A DNA stretch of 58,045 bases, taken from the NCBI RefSeq assembly GCF_001666835.1, contig NZ_LZJF01000128.1, positions 1 to 58,045 on the forward strand. The letters run 5' to 3'. Position 1 is the stretch's first letter; the number at the start of each line of letters is the position of its first letter. The notes under the pieces were generated by a model. That model made no database searches and had not been told where the DNA came from. It worked only from the letters and a program-made list of their open reading frames with translations. Positions 1-12,433 of the stretch are shown piece after piece. The position numbers and the translations under genes are program-made. Origin of the DNA: Mycobacterium sp. E3251. Its GTDB lineage: Bacteria; Actinomycetota; Actinomycetes; Mycobacteriales; Mycobacteriaceae.

Positions 1-589
1 ACGCCCGCGATGATTCACTGGACTGCGCCGCCCGCTCCATCGACACCACCTCCGCGGCGGTGGCCGCCATGGCCGCGGAGGTCTTGTTGGCGGCCGCGGT
101 CAGGTCACGGATCTCGGCGGTCGGCAACATCGAACCGCGCTCGATCACGTTCAGCAGCGAGAGGAATCCGCGTTCGGAGGCGCCCAGCGCGTACATGGCG
201 GGCCGCGCCGCGGACCCGGGCGGCGGCAGCCGACGCGCGTTCGCCGGGCGGGGCGTGGGCAGCGGCTCGGAGCGCAGCCACCGGTAGCGGAACAACAACA
301 GCGTCGCCGGGACGGCCATGATGACCGCGACGGCGCCGGTGATCTCCAGCAGCAGCGCGAACCATCCCCACGCCGCCAGCAGCATCGTCACCGCCGCCCA
401 GAACACGCAGCCGGCGGCGAAGATCAGGCCCCACCGCAGCGCGCGACGTTGCCGCCGCAGCAGCCGCGCACGCGGATCCGCGGCGGCGCTGAGCTTCTGG
501 GCCACCAGATCGGACAGGTCGGCGGCGGTGGCCAGCCCGCGCCCGAGCAGCGTGCGCCAGAGCCCGCGTCGCGCCTCGCTCACCGCCAC
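1..589 (-). CDS. pspM: PspM-like membrane protein (Rv2743c family), 3' end outside window
   Basis: Partial integral membrane protein of the mycobacterial phage-shock-protein (Psp) envelope-stress system; it is thought to tether or sense through PspA at the membrane. About 196 codons are visible. A basic N-terminal segment (residues ~40-50, LLRRQRRALRWG) leads into two adjacent hydrophobic helices (~50-75 and ~80-98, ending LLLFRYRW), followed by a Pro-rich linker and an Ala-rich C-terminal region cut by the window edge. The start is GTG at 589 (a second GTG lies two codons in, at 583), 10 bases after the pspA stop, so it is cotranscribed with pspA as in M. tuberculosis. Identification rests on position after pspA and topology; it is not conserved enough for motif proof. 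Confidence 0.82.
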   Translation of the reverse strand, partial: MAVSEARRGLWRTLLGRGLATAADLSDLVAQKLSAAADPRARLLRRQRRALRWGLIFAAGCVFWAAVTMLLAAWGWFALLLEITGAVAVIMAVPATLLLFRYRWLRSEPLPTPRPANARRLPPPGSAARPAMYALGASERGFLSLLNVIERGSMLPTAEIRDLTAAANKTSAAMAATAAEVVSMERAAQSSESSRA

Positions 590-599
590 GACACCCGGG

Positions 600-1424
600 T
601 TACTGGCCAAAGGGCTTCTCGGTGACCGCGCCACTCTCGGCGGACGCGGGCCGGGCCTCCGGAGTGGCCCCGGCGGCGGGTGTCCCACCGGTCGGCAGCG
701 CTTCGCCGCGCATCGACGCGCGGATCTGCTCCAGCCGGGAGTGACCGGCCATCTGCACCCCGGCCTGCTCGACCTCGAGCATGCGGCCCTGCACCGATCC
801 CTGCGCGAGCTCGGCGGAGCCGATCGCGTTGGCGTAGCGGCGTTCGATCTTGTCGCGCACCTCGTCGAGGCTGGGCACGTTGCCCGGGGCGGCGATCTCG
901 CTCATCGACCGCAGCGAGGCGCTCACCTGCTCCTGCATCTTGGCCTGCTCGAGCTGGCTGAGCAGCTTGGTGCGCTCGGCGATCTTCTGCTGGAGCACCA
1001 TCGCGTTCTGCTCGACCGCCTTCTTGGCCTGGGAGGCCGCGCTCAGCGCCTGATCGTGCAGTGTCTTGAGGTCCTCGACGCTCTGCTCGGCGGTCACCAG
1101 CTGGGCCGCGAACGCCTCGGCGGCGTTGTTGTACTCGGCGGCCTTGGCGGCGTCACCGGCGGCGGTGGCCTGGTCGGCCAGCGTCAGGGCCTGACGCACG
1201 TTGACCTGCAACTTCTCGATGTCGGCGAGTTGCCGGTTCAGCCGCATCTCCAGTTGGCGCTGGTTCCCGATCACCTGCGCCGCCTGCTGCGTCAGCGCTT
1301 GATGCGTGCGTTGCGCTTCCTCGATGGCCTGCTGGATCTGCACCTTGGGGTCGGCGTGCTCGTCGATCTTCGCGTTGAACAGCGCCATCAGGTACTTCCA
1401 CGCTTTGACGAACGGATTGGCCAT
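600..1424 (-). CDS. pspA: PspA/IM30 family phage shock protein (35 kDa antigen homologue)
   Basis: Peripheral membrane-stress protein of the PspA/IM30/Vipp1 (ESCRT-III-like) family, 274 aa. It begins [20 protein letters not shown], the amphipathic N-terminal helix typical of the family, and continues as long heptad-rich helices with the conserved [15 protein letters not shown] segment (~25-40). The C-terminal tail is Pro/Ala-rich and likely disordered. It is known as the 35 kDa antigen and Rv2744c in mycobacteria, and works with ClgR and PspM to maintain envelope integrity. The ATG at 1424 has an AGGTGGAG ribosome site about 8 bases upstream. It lies 128 bases downstream of clgR and 10 bases upstream of pspM, consistent with the clgR-pspA-pspM operon. 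Confidence 0.95.
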   Translation of the reverse strand: MANPFVKAWKYLMALFNAKIDEHADPKVQIQQAIEEAQRTHQALTQQAAQVIGNQRQLEMRLNRQLADIEKLQVNVRQALTLADQATAAGDAAKAAEYNNAAEAFAAQLVTAEQSVEDLKTLHDQALSAASQAKKAVEQNAMVLQQKIAERTKLLSQLEQAKMQEQVSASLRSMSEIAAPGNVPSLDEVRDKIERRYANAIGSAELAQGSVQGRMLEVEQAGVQMAGHSRLEQIRASMRGEALPTGGTPAAGATPEARPASAESGAVTEKPFGQ

Positions 1425-1552
1425 GAGTGAGCTCCACCTTCGCTTCTTGTTGGCCGGATGGCCCCTGGATGGGCCGTCGCTTGTCGCTCAATTTAATGCG
1501 TCGGGGCCGATCGCCCTACCCCTGGCGCTGGAACGCCGCGCCGGGGCACCGC

Positions 1553-1891
1553 TCAGGCGATCGCCAGGGAAGCCACCGGCGGGATGACGACCTTCGTGCC
1601 GGCATCGATGCTGGGACCGCGCGCCCCGTCGACGGGCGCACTACGGGCCGCCCGTTCCTGGCCGGCCATCCGCTCGCCGGCGTCGGTGAGCACCGACGAC
1701 AGCGGGACCTGTAACGCCTCGCAGATCGCGTTGAGCAGCTCGCTGGAGGGCTCCTTGCGCCCGCGCTCCACCTCGGACAGGTATCCAAGGCTCACCCGCG
1801 CCGAATCGGACACCTCGCGCAGCGTCCGGCCCTGCGTCACCCGGGCCTCGCGCAGCACGTCGCCGATGACCTCGCGCACTAATGACGGCAT
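1553..1891 (-). CDS. clgR: ClgR transcriptional regulator (XRE-type HTH)
   Basis: DNA-binding regulator of 112 aa with one Cro/C1-type helix-turn-helix (residues ~8-66; [20 protein letters not shown] begins the motif, followed by [12 protein letters not shown]). In mycobacteria ClgR (Rv2745c) activates clp protease genes, pspA and itself under envelope and redox stress. The C-terminal third is low complexity and ends in SLAIA, a hydrophobic/Ala tail of the kind recognised by ClpXP or ClpCP; ClgR is a known Clp substrate in actinobacteria. ATG at 1891 has AAGGAGG about 8 bases upstream. It is the first gene of the psp operon, and a SigE-like promoter lies at 1961-1989. Confidence 0.93.
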   Translation of the reverse strand: MPSLVREVIGDVLREARVTQGRTLREVSDSARVSLGYLSEVERGRKEPSSELLNAICEALQVPLSSVLTDAGERMAGQERAARSAPVDGARGPSIDAGTKVVIPPVASLAIA

Positions 1892-1960
1892 TCCCGCCCT
1901 CCTTCGTCAAGTCGGCCCCGCTCGGCACGGAATCGACCGCGTCCGGCAGATGCTCATTAT

Positions 1961-1989
1961 GAAACGCGGGTGACGGGGCCTTGGTTCCC
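1961..1989 (-). promoter_or_regulatory. SigE-like ECF promoter upstream of clgR
   Basis: On the minus strand a GGGAACC -35 (1983-1989) is followed after a 17-base spacer by a CGTTTC -10 (1961-1966). This fits the GGAAC / CGTT pattern of mycobacterial SigE-type promoters. The predicted start would give a leader of about 60 bases before the clgR ATG. In M. tuberculosis the clgR-pspA operon is SigE dependent, so position and motif agree. Inferred from motif only. Confidence 0.6.
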
Positions 1990-2006
1990 GTTCGGCGACC
2001 GGAAAA

Positions 2007-2633
2007 TCAGTCCGTTGTCCGGCGCACTTCCCGAACGGTCGACACCACGTAGTCGATGCCGGTGACGATCGTCAGCACGATCGCCGCACCCATCACCACC
2101 GCCGCCGTCACCCGGAACGGCCCGGCCAGCGGCAGGATGAACAAGCCGATCGCCACCGCCTGGACCACGGTCTTGACCTTGCCGCCCCAGCTGGCCGGGA
2201 TGACCCCGCGGCGGATGACCGCCAGCCGCAGCACGGTGACCCCGAACTCGCGCGCCAGGATCACCACCGTGACCCACCACGGCAGGTCGCCGAGCATCGA
2301 CAGCCCGATCAGCGCCGACCCGATCAGCGTCTTGTCCGCGATCGGATCGACGAACGCGCCGAATTCCGTTGCCATTCCATAATTGCGGGCCAGCAGGCCG
2401 TCCAGCCGATCGGTGATGACCGCGACCGTGAAGATGACGAACGCCACCACCCGGAAGGCGACCTCGTGCCCGTCCTTGGCGAACAGCGCGAGCAGGAAAA
2501 CCGGGACCAGCACCAGCCGGAGCAGCGTCAGCGTGTTGGCCAGGTTTGCGATGTGGACGCGGCCTGGGGGTCCCATCACCGGACCCGTTTGCGGCTGCCC
2601 CGACACGGCAACAGAATAACCGTTGGTCAGCAT
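2007..2633 (-). CDS. pgsA3: CDP-alcohol phosphatidyltransferase (PgsA3-type)
   Basis: Integral membrane phospholipid synthase of the CDP-alcohol phosphatidyltransferase family, annotated as CDP-diacylglycerol-glycerol-3-phosphate 3-phosphatidyltransferase (Rv2746c orthologue). The full catalytic signature is present: D75-x2-D78-G-x2-A82-R83-x8-G92-x3-D96-x3-D100, with hydrophobic helices around residues 34-52, 62-74, 103-125, 150-170 and 178-195. The open frame extends further upstream, but ATG at 2633 gives 208 aa, matching the family length, and avoids overlapping the divergent argA start at 2663. No strong ribosome site is visible. The gene follows the clgR operon on the same strand with a 115-base gap that holds the clgR promoter, so the two are probably separately expressed. 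Confidence 0.9.
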   Translation of the reverse strand: MLTNGYSVAVSGQPQTGPVMGPPGRVHIANLANTLTLLRLVLVPVFLLALFAKDGHEVAFRVVAFVIFTVAVITDRLDGLLARNYGMATEFGAFVDPIADKTLIGSALIGLSMLGDLPWWVTVVILAREFGVTVLRLAVIRRGVIPASWGGKVKTVVQAVAIGLFILPLAGPFRVTAAVVMGAAIVLTIVTGIDYVVSTVREVRRTTD

Positions 2634-2662
2634 GCCCGTCCCCGATGCCGATACTGTTAGCC

Positions 2663-3172
2663 GTGACCGAAAGCTCACAGGACTGCCTGGTGCGACGCGC
2701 GCGAACGTCCGATGTCCCCGCCATCAAGCGCCTGGTCGACACCTACGCCGGCAAGATCCTGCTGGAGAAGAACCTGGTGACGCTGTACGAGGCCGTCCAG
2801 GAGTTCTGGGTGGCCGAATGCAACGACGAGGTGGTCGGTTGCGGCGCGCTGCACGTGATGTGGTCCGACCTGGGCGAGATCCGCACGGTCGCGGTCGACC
2901 CGGCGATGACCGGCCACGGCATCGGCCACGCGATCGTCGACCGGTTACTGGAGGTCGCGCGCGAGCTGCAGCTCAAGCGGCTGTTCGTGCTGACGTTCGA
3001 GACCGAGTTCTTCGGCAAGCACGGGTTCACCGAGATCGAGGGCACGCCGGTCACCGCCGAGGTGTTCGAGGAAATGTGCCGGTCCTACGACATCGGTGTC
3101 GCCGAGTTCCTGGACCTGAGCTACGTCAAGCCCAACATCCTGGGCAACTCCCGGATGCTGCTGGTGCTCTAG
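2663..3172 (+). CDS. argA: ArgA-type amino-acid N-acetyltransferase (GNAT)
   Basis: Single-domain GNAT acetyltransferase of 169 aa, orthologous to Rv2747, which acetylates L-glutamate (and glutamine) with acetyl-CoA as the first step of arginine synthesis. Acetyl-CoA-binding loop TGHGIGHA is at ~83-90 and the C-terminal region ends YVKPNILGNSRMLLVL, highly conserved in mycobacteria. The GTG at 2663 is chosen because the protein then aligns from VRRARTSDVPAIKRLVDTYA onward, and because a TACTGT -10 (2652-2657) sits five bases upstream, suggesting a leaderless transcript. The longer frame from 2546 would run antisense through pgsA3 and is rejected. It is convergent with ftsK (20-base gap) and divergent from pgsA3 (29 bases). 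Confidence 0.92.
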   Translation: MTESSQDCLVRRARTSDVPAIKRLVDTYAGKILLEKNLVTLYEAVQEFWVAECNDEVVGCGALHVMWSDLGEIRTVAVDPAMTGHGIGHAIVDRLLEVARELQLKRLFVLTFETEFFGKHGFTEIEGTPVTAEVFEEMCRSYDIGVAEFLDLSYVKPNILGNSRMLLVL

Positions 3173-3192
3173 CCCGAAAGTGGCGCCCCGCG

Positions 3193-5679
<2,487 letters not shown>

Positions 5680-5854
5680 GTCGGCAAGGGTAGTCGCACC
5701 GCCATCATCTGCACCACCCGCCACACTGGTAACGGTTCGGCTTGTGAGCCATCTGACGGGCCGGCCGCGGCGGCGCGTGAGTAGGGTGACAACCGGTGAC
5801 CTGAATAACACAAGTCATGCGCGTCACCCACCCCGTAACCCAGGAGGCCCGAGC

Positions 5855-6169
5855 ATGCCCGTCGTCGTCGTTGCCACCATGACCGTCAAACCGGAATCGG
5901 TCGACACGGTCCGCAACATCCTCACGCAGGCTGTGGAGGAAGTGCACAACGAACCCGGCTGCCAGTTGTACTCCCTGCACCAATCGGGCGAGACCTTCGT
6001 CTTCGTCGAGCAGTGGGCCGACGAGGAGGCGCTCAAGACGCACAGCACCGCCCCGGCCATCGGCAAGATGTTCGGCGCGGCAGGCGAGCACCTGGCCGGG
6101 GCCCCCGACATCAAGATGCTGCAGCCGGTCCCCGCCGGCGACCCGGACAAGGGTCAGCTCCGGTCCTGA
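5855..6169 (+). CDS. Antibiotic biosynthesis monooxygenase (ABM) domain protein
   Basis: Small 104-aa ferredoxin-like dimeric alpha+beta barrel of the ABM/YgiN family (Rv2749 orthologue). The [20 protein letters not shown] start and the central [11 protein letters not shown] and [16 protein letters not shown] strands are typical. Relatives act as quinol monooxygenases or heme-degrading enzymes, but no heme-contact residues can be confirmed here, so the function is unassigned. A strong CAGGAGG site is at 5841-5847. The stop and the next ATG overlap by one base (TGATG), so it is translationally coupled to the SDR. Confidence 0.85.
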   Translation: MPVVVVATMTVKPESVDTVRNILTQAVEEVHNEPGCQLYSLHQSGETFVFVEQWADEEALKTHSTAPAIGKMFGAAGEHLAGAPDIKMLQPVPAGDPDKGQLRS

Positions 6170-6987
6170 TGACGCGTCCCCTCGAAGGCAAGATCGCCTT
6201 CATCACCGGCGCGGCGCGCGGCCAGGGACGCGCACACGCGGTGCGGCTCGCCGCCGACGGCGCGAGCATCATCGCGGTCGACCTGTGCGACCAGATCGCC
6301 AGCGTGCCCTATCCCCTGGCCACCGAGGACGACCTGGCGCAAACGGTCAAGCTGGTCGAGGACACCGGCGCCCGGATCGTCGCCGCTCGCGGCGACGTCC
6401 GCGACCGGGCGTCGCTGTCGGCGGCCCTGCAGGCGGGCCTGGACGAGTTCGGCCGGCTCGACATCGTCGTGGCCAACGCCGGTATCGCACCGATGCAGTC
6501 GGGCGACGACGGCTGGCGCGACGTCATCGACGTCAACCTGACCGGCGTCTACAACACCATCAAGGTGTCCATCCCGACCATGGTCAAGCAGGGCACCGGG
6601 GGCTCGATCGTGCTGATCAGCTCGAGCGCCGGACTGGCCGGCGTCGGCAGCCCCGACGCCGGTTCCGTAGGCTATGCCGCCGCCAAGCACGGCGTGGTGG
6701 GGCTGATGCGGGTGTACGCGAATCTGCTTGCCACACAGTATATCCGGGTCAACTCGATCCATCCGTCCGGCGTCGAGACCCCGATGATCAACAACGAGTT
6801 CACCCGGGAATGGCTGGCCAAGATGGCGGCCGCAACCGACACGCCCGGCGCCATGGGCAATGCCATGCCGGTGGAGGTGCTGGATGTCGAGGATGTCGCA
6901 AACGCGGTGGCGTGGTTGGTGAGCGACCAGGCCCGCTACATCACCGGCGTCACTTTGCCGGTCGACGCGGGCTTCCTGAACAAGTAG
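6169..6987 (+). CDS. Mycofactocin-type short-chain dehydrogenase/reductase
   Basis: NAD-dependent SDR of 272 aa (Rv2750 orthologue). The Rossmann motif [12 protein letters not shown] (~14-25), the NAGIAP segment and catalytic YAAAKHG (Tyr-x3-Lys) after the SSS triad strand are present. The inserted segment [20 protein letters not shown] between beta-2 and beta-3 is the hallmark of the SDR subfamily that retains NAD tightly and hands electrons to mycofactocin. Substrate unknown; most relatives oxidise secondary alcohols. It overlaps the ABM gene by one base and is followed six bases later by the methyltransferase, so the three form one operon. Confidence 0.88.
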   Translation: MTRPLEGKIAFITGAARGQGRAHAVRLAADGASIIAVDLCDQIASVPYPLATEDDLAQTVKLVEDTGARIVAARGDVRDRASLSAALQAGLDEFGRLDIVVANAGIAPMQSGDDGWRDVIDVNLTGVYNTIKVSIPTMVKQGTGGSIVLISSSAGLAGVGSPDAGSVGYAAAKHGVVGLMRVYANLLATQYIRVNSIHPSGVETPMINNEFTREWLAKMAAATDTPGAMGNAMPVEVLDVEDVANAVAWLVSDQARYITGVTLPVDAGFLNK

Positions 6988-6993
6988 CGGCGC

Positions 6994-7866
6994 ATGGCAC
7001 GAAATCCCGCCGCGCAGACCGCTTTCGGCCCGATGGTGTTGGCCGCCGTCGAACAGAACGAGCCGCCGGGTCGCCGCCTGGTGGACGACGACCTCGCGGA
7101 ACTGTTTCTGCCGGCGCCGCTGCGCTGGCTCGTCGCGGCGACCCGGGTGGCGCCGGTGCGCCGCGTGATGATCCGCGCATCGGAGTGGACCGGGCGCGGT
7201 CTGTGGGCGAACATGGCCTGCCGCAAGCGTTTCATCGGCGACAAGCTGGCCGAGGCGCTCGAGGGCGTCGACGCGGTCGTCATCCTCGGCGCCGGATTGG
7301 ACACCCGCGCCTACCTGCTGACCCGGCAGATCCGCATCCCCGTGTTCGAGGTCGACCTGCCGGTCAACGTCGCCAGGAAGGTGAAGACCGTCCGGCGGGT
7401 GCTCGGCGGGCCGCCGATGTCGGTGCGGCAGGTCGCGTTGGACTTAGAGCGCGACGACTTGCTGACCGCCCTGGCCGAGCACGGTTATCGCACCGATTAC
7501 CGGGCCTTCTTCATCTGCGAGGGTGTCACCCAATACCTGACCGAAGCCACCGTTCGCCGGACGCTGGAGGGGCTGCGGGCGGCCGCGCCCGGCAGCCGTT
7601 TGGTATTCACCTACGTCCGGCGCGATTTCATCGACGGTACCAATCGGTACGGTACGCGTACGCTCTATCGCAGCGTCCGCCAGCGGAGGCAGTTGTGGCA
7701 CTTCGGTTTACAGCCCGAGGAGGTCGGCGAGTTCATCGGGGAATACGGTTGGCGGCTGCTCGAGCAGGCCGGGCCCGACGAACTCCTCGAGCGTTACGTG
7801 CGGCCCACCGGGCGCAAGCTCAAGGCCTCGCAGCTGGAATGGTCGGCATACGCGGAAAAGCTGTAG
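6994..7866 (+). CDS. Class I SAM-dependent methyltransferase, TIGR00027 family
   Basis: 290-aa member of the mycobacterial putative S-adenosylmethionine methyltransferase family (TIGR00027/PF04072, Rv2751 orthologue). VVILGAGLDTRAYLL is the SAM-binding loop with the family-specific GAGLDTRA motif, EVDLP follows, and CEGVTQYLTE is the conserved acidic/helix motif. This paralogous family is expanded in mycobacteria and its substrates are mostly unknown. It starts with ATG six bases after the SDR stop. A REP-like repeat begins 18 bases after its stop codon, in the convergent gap before rnj. Confidence 0.87.
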   Translation: MARNPAAQTAFGPMVLAAVEQNEPPGRRLVDDDLAELFLPAPLRWLVAATRVAPVRRVMIRASEWTGRGLWANMACRKRFIGDKLAEALEGVDAVVILGAGLDTRAYLLTRQIRIPVFEVDLPVNVARKVKTVRRVLGGPPMSVRQVALDLERDDLLTALAEHGYRTDYRAFFICEGVTQYLTEATVRRTLEGLRAAAPGSRLVFTYVRRDFIDGTNRYGTRTLYRSVRQRRQLWHFGLQPEEVGEFIGEYGWRLLEQAGPDELLERYVRPTGRKLKASQLEWSAYAEKL

Positions 7867-7884
7867 GGCGGGTCAGATCTCGAC

Positions 7885-7930
7885 GGTGGCGACCCGCTTC
7901 GCCCGGCTCCGCCGCGCTCGCGATCGCCAC
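7885..7930. repeat. REP-like intergenic repeat, copy A
   Basis: A ~46-base GC-rich element with inverted ends (GTGGCGA ... TCGCCAC). Read on the minus strand it starts GTGGCGATCGCGAGCGCGGC and continues GGAGCCGGGCGAAGCGGGTC. Two near-identical copies occur at 17163-17206 and 45460-45503. It sits between the convergent methyltransferase and rnj genes and abuts the rnj stop codon. It may fold into a stem-loop, so a bidirectional terminator or REP role is plausible. Confidence 0.75.
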
Positions 7931-9606
7931 TAGACCTCGATGACCGTCGGCACGATCATCGGTTGCCGGCGGTACGTCTCGCCCACCCACTTGCCGACGG
8001 TGCGGCGCACGGCCTGGGCGATGCGGCCCGGATCGGTGATGTTGTCGGCGGCAAGCAGTTCCAACTCTGCCTCGACCCGGCGGCCGGCGGGCTCCAGCGC
8101 CTTGGGGTCTTCGGAGAAGCCGCGCGAATGCAGATGCGGCGCGGCCACGGGACGCCCGGTGCCGCGCTGGACGACGACGGTCACCGCGACGAAGCCCGAC
8201 GACAGGATGAGCCGTTCCCCCAGCGTGATGTCGCCGACGTCGCCGCTGATGAGCCCGTCGACGAACATCTTGCCGACCGGCACCGCCCCGGCGATCGACG
8301 CCGCGCCGGCGACCAGGTCGACGCTGACACCGTTCTCGGCCAACAGGATCGACTCCTCCGGCACCCCGGTGCTGGCCGCCAGCTTGGCGTTGGCGCGCAG
8401 CATCCGCCAGGTGCCGTGCACCGGCATGACGTTGCGCGGCCGCACCCCGTTGTACAGGAACAACAGCTCGCCGGCGTACGCGTGGCCCGAAACATGCACG
8501 CGGGCTTGGGCGTTCGTGACGACGCGCGCCCCGATCTTGGCGAGGGCGTCGATCACGCCGTAGACCGCCTCCTCGTTTCCGGGGATCAGCGACGACGCCA
8601 GCACGATCAGGTCGCCCGCGGTGAGCGTGATGCTGCGATGCTCGCCTCGCGACATCCGCGACAGCGCCGACATGGGCTCGCCCTGGGTGCCGGTGGTGAT
8701 CAGCACCACCCGCTCGGGCGGCATCATCTCGGCGGCGCCGATGTCGATCACGTCGGAATCGGCGACCCGCAGGAACCCCAGCTCCCGGGCGATGCCCATG
8801 TTGCGCACCATGGACCGCCCGACGAACGACACCCGCCGGCCCAACGCGACCGCCGCATCGATGATCTGCTGCACCCGGTCGACGTTGGAGGCGAAGCACG
8901 CCACGATCACCCGGCCCTCGGCGCCCCGGATCAGGCGGTGCAGCGTCGGTCCCACTTCGCTTTCCGACGGCCCCACGCCGGGGATCTCGGAGTTGGTCGA
9001 GTCGCACAAGAACAGGTCCACCCCGGCGTCGCCGAGGCGGGACATGCCGGGCAGATCGGTGGGCCGGCCGTCGAGGGGAAGTTGGTCGAGTTTGATGTCG
9101 CCGGTGTGCAGGACGGTTCCCGCGCCGGTGTGTACGGCGATCGCGAGCGCATCCGGGATGGAGTGGTTGACGGCGAAGTATTCGCACTCGAAGACGCCGT
9201 GGGTGCTCCGCTGGCGTTCGCTGACCTCGATGAACACCGGCTTGAGCCGGTGCTCGCGGCATTTCGCGGCGACCAGCGCCAGGGTGAATTTCGACCCGAC
9301 GACCGGGATGTCCGGGCGCAGCTTGAGCAGGAACGGGATGCCGCCGATGTGGTCCTCGTGCGCGTGGGTGAGCACCAGCGCCTCGATGTCGTCCAGCCGG
9401 TCCTCGATGTGGCGCAGGTCCGGGAGGATCAGGTCCACGCCGGGCTCGTCATGGGTGGGGAACATCACCCCGCAGTCGATGATCAGCAACCGGCCGAGAT
9501 GCTCGAAAACCGTCATGTTCCGGCCGATTTCGCTGATGCCGCCCAGCGCGGTGACCCGCAACCCACCGGTGGTCAAGGGACCAGGAGGGGCGAGGTCTAC
9601 ATCCAC
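7930..9606 (-). CDS. rnj: Ribonuclease J
   Basis: Metallo-beta-lactamase/beta-CASP ribonuclease of 558 aa (Rv2752c orthologue), with 5'-3' exonuclease and endonuclease activity in mRNA decay and rRNA maturation. The zinc motif HAHEDH is at 81-86, preceded by GGISEIGRNMTVFE (22-35), characteristic of RNase J. The beta-CASP region includes CFASNVDRVQQ and the late motif PVHGTWRML. The C-terminal ~100 residues form the dimerisation domain. Start at 9606 gives MDVDLAPPGPLTTGGLRVTA. It is 19 bases downstream of dapA and is probably in the same transcript. Loss of the orthologue alters drug tolerance in M. tuberculosis. Confidence 0.95.
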   Translation of the reverse strand: MDVDLAPPGPLTTGGLRVTALGGISEIGRNMTVFEHLGRLLIIDCGVMFPTHDEPGVDLILPDLRHIEDRLDDIEALVLTHAHEDHIGGIPFLLKLRPDIPVVGSKFTLALVAAKCREHRLKPVFIEVSERQRSTHGVFECEYFAVNHSIPDALAIAVHTGAGTVLHTGDIKLDQLPLDGRPTDLPGMSRLGDAGVDLFLCDSTNSEIPGVGPSESEVGPTLHRLIRGAEGRVIVACFASNVDRVQQIIDAAVALGRRVSFVGRSMVRNMGIARELGFLRVADSDVIDIGAAEMMPPERVVLITTGTQGEPMSALSRMSRGEHRSITLTAGDLIVLASSLIPGNEEAVYGVIDALAKIGARVVTNAQARVHVSGHAYAGELLFLYNGVRPRNVMPVHGTWRMLRANAKLAASTGVPEESILLAENGVSVDLVAGAASIAGAVPVGKMFVDGLISGDVGDITLGERLILSSGFVAVTVVVQRGTGRPVAAPHLHSRGFSEDPKALEPAGRRVEAELELLAADNITDPGRIAQAVRRTVGKWVGETYRRQPMIVPTVIEV

Positions 9607-9625
9607 TTACGGGTCACCCTTTGAC

Positions 9626-11361
<1,736 letters not shown>

Positions 11362-11371
11362 GGCGCTCACC

Positions 11372-12433
11372 TTAACGTTTCGCCCGGACCGCGAGCTCAC
11401 CCGATATCAGCGGGGGCAGCAGCGCGTCGCGCAAGGCGGACAGCCGCGCGCTCTCGGTGCGACGCGCGTGGCACAGCGCCCCCAGGCCGGTGATCGTTCG
11501 TAGCGCCGTGGTGGGCAGGCGCCGAACGTCCGGGACCATAACGTCCAACAGATCGCGCGGCTGGATCCGCTGATGGCTCCCCGACGTCCCGGCCACCCGG
11601 CGTTGCAGCCGTTCGGAGACATCGGGTTGGCGCACGGCCGACCACAGGGCCGAGGCGTCGACGCCGCTGGGCTGCAGGACCACGAACTCGCTGCTGGCCA
11701 CGGCCAGCTGCGGCGGAAGGCTCGGCACGTTCCAGATTCGCGGAATCCGGGGATTGAGCTTCGCGAACAGCACGCACGGGCCCGACAGGAGGAACTTGCC
11801 GCTCCTGATGGACTCGGCGCTCACGACGTGGGGCTGCGCCCCGTCGTCGAACGCCGGGAGGCTGAAGTGCGCGACCACGTCGTCGAACTCGGCCACATTG
11901 AGGAACGCCGTCGACCGGGTCGCAAGGCTGGACAGCGGCGCGCGTTCGCGGGCCGACTCCGCGATGGCGACCATCACGTTCTCGGCGGCCTCGATCACGC
12001 GCTCGTTGGCGGACACCTTGTCGTCGAGGGAGCCGAGCAGTTCGGCGATCGCCCGGCGCTGCGGCGCGCGCACGCTGCGCACCGCGACGTCACGCAGGAT
12101 GCGCTGGCTGAGCAGCGGCTGCCCCGATCCGCAGCGGTGATCGCCCAGCCGACAGGTTTGCAGCGCGTAGTACCAATACCGCGTCTCGCGTGGGTCGTTG
12201 GCCCGGCATACCAGTGCGTTCTCGGTGACCCAGACGTCGGAGTCGCAGTACCGCAGGCTGCCGCAGCGCGACCCGACGCGCCCGAGGACGATCAGCGGGC
12301 CGGCCGCGTTGTGTTCGGCCGCGTAACCGATGGCCCCGTTGGCGCCGTAGACGCGGAAGCGTCCGCCCGGCGCGCGCGGCGGCGAGCTGCCACCGCTGCT
12401 GAAGGCCAGGTGGTCACCCAGCGTGGTGATCAT
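11372..12433 (-). CDS. hsdS: Type I DNA methyltransferase specificity subunit HsdS
   Basis: 353-aa sequence-specificity subunit with two target-recognition domains, each ended by a conserved helix. The first TRD (~1-150) contains GGSSPP and GANGAIGYA with a closing [13 protein letters not shown]; the first spacer helix is [20 protein letters not shown]. The second TRD (~190-310) closes with [14 protein letters not shown] and helix [23 protein letters not shown] at 12433 overlaps the hsdM stop (ATGA), so it is translationally coupled. A longer frame upstream is antisense-like shadow inside hsdM. In M. tuberculosis the HsdS genes are split by toxin-antitoxin genes; here hsdM and hsdS are contiguous. 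No hsdR is visible. Confidence 0.88.
   Translation of the reverse strand: MITTLGDHLAFSSGGSSPPRAPGGRFRVYGANGAIGYAAEHNAAGPLIVLGRVGSRCGSLRYCDSDVWVTENALVCRANDPRETRYWYYALQTCRLGDHRCGSGQPLLSQRILRDVAVRSVRAPQRRAIAELLGSLDDKVSANERVIEAAENVMVAIAESARERAPLSSLATRSTAFLNVAEFDDVVAHFSLPAFDDGAQPHVVSAESIRSGKFLLSGPCVLFAKLNPRIPRIWNVPSLPPQLAVASSEFVVLQPSGVDASALWSAVRQPDVSERLQRRVAGTSGSHQRIQPRDLLDVMVPDVRRLPTTALRTITGLGALCHARRTESARLSALRDALLPPLISGELAVRAKR

Noticed and set aside
318..1430. 370-codon plus-strand open frame opposite pspA
   Set aside because: Antisense shadow of a well-conserved gene; low-complexity Arg/Gly/Leu/His composition and no domain.
2546..2662. N-terminal extension of ArgA
   Set aside because: Overlaps pgsA3 antisense and is not conserved; GTG 2663 has a -10 element in position.
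7820..9606. Long open frames on both strands in other frames of rnj
   Set aside because: Composition is Arg/Pro/Ala/His rich, typical of GC-rich shadow frames; the RNase J frame explains the region.
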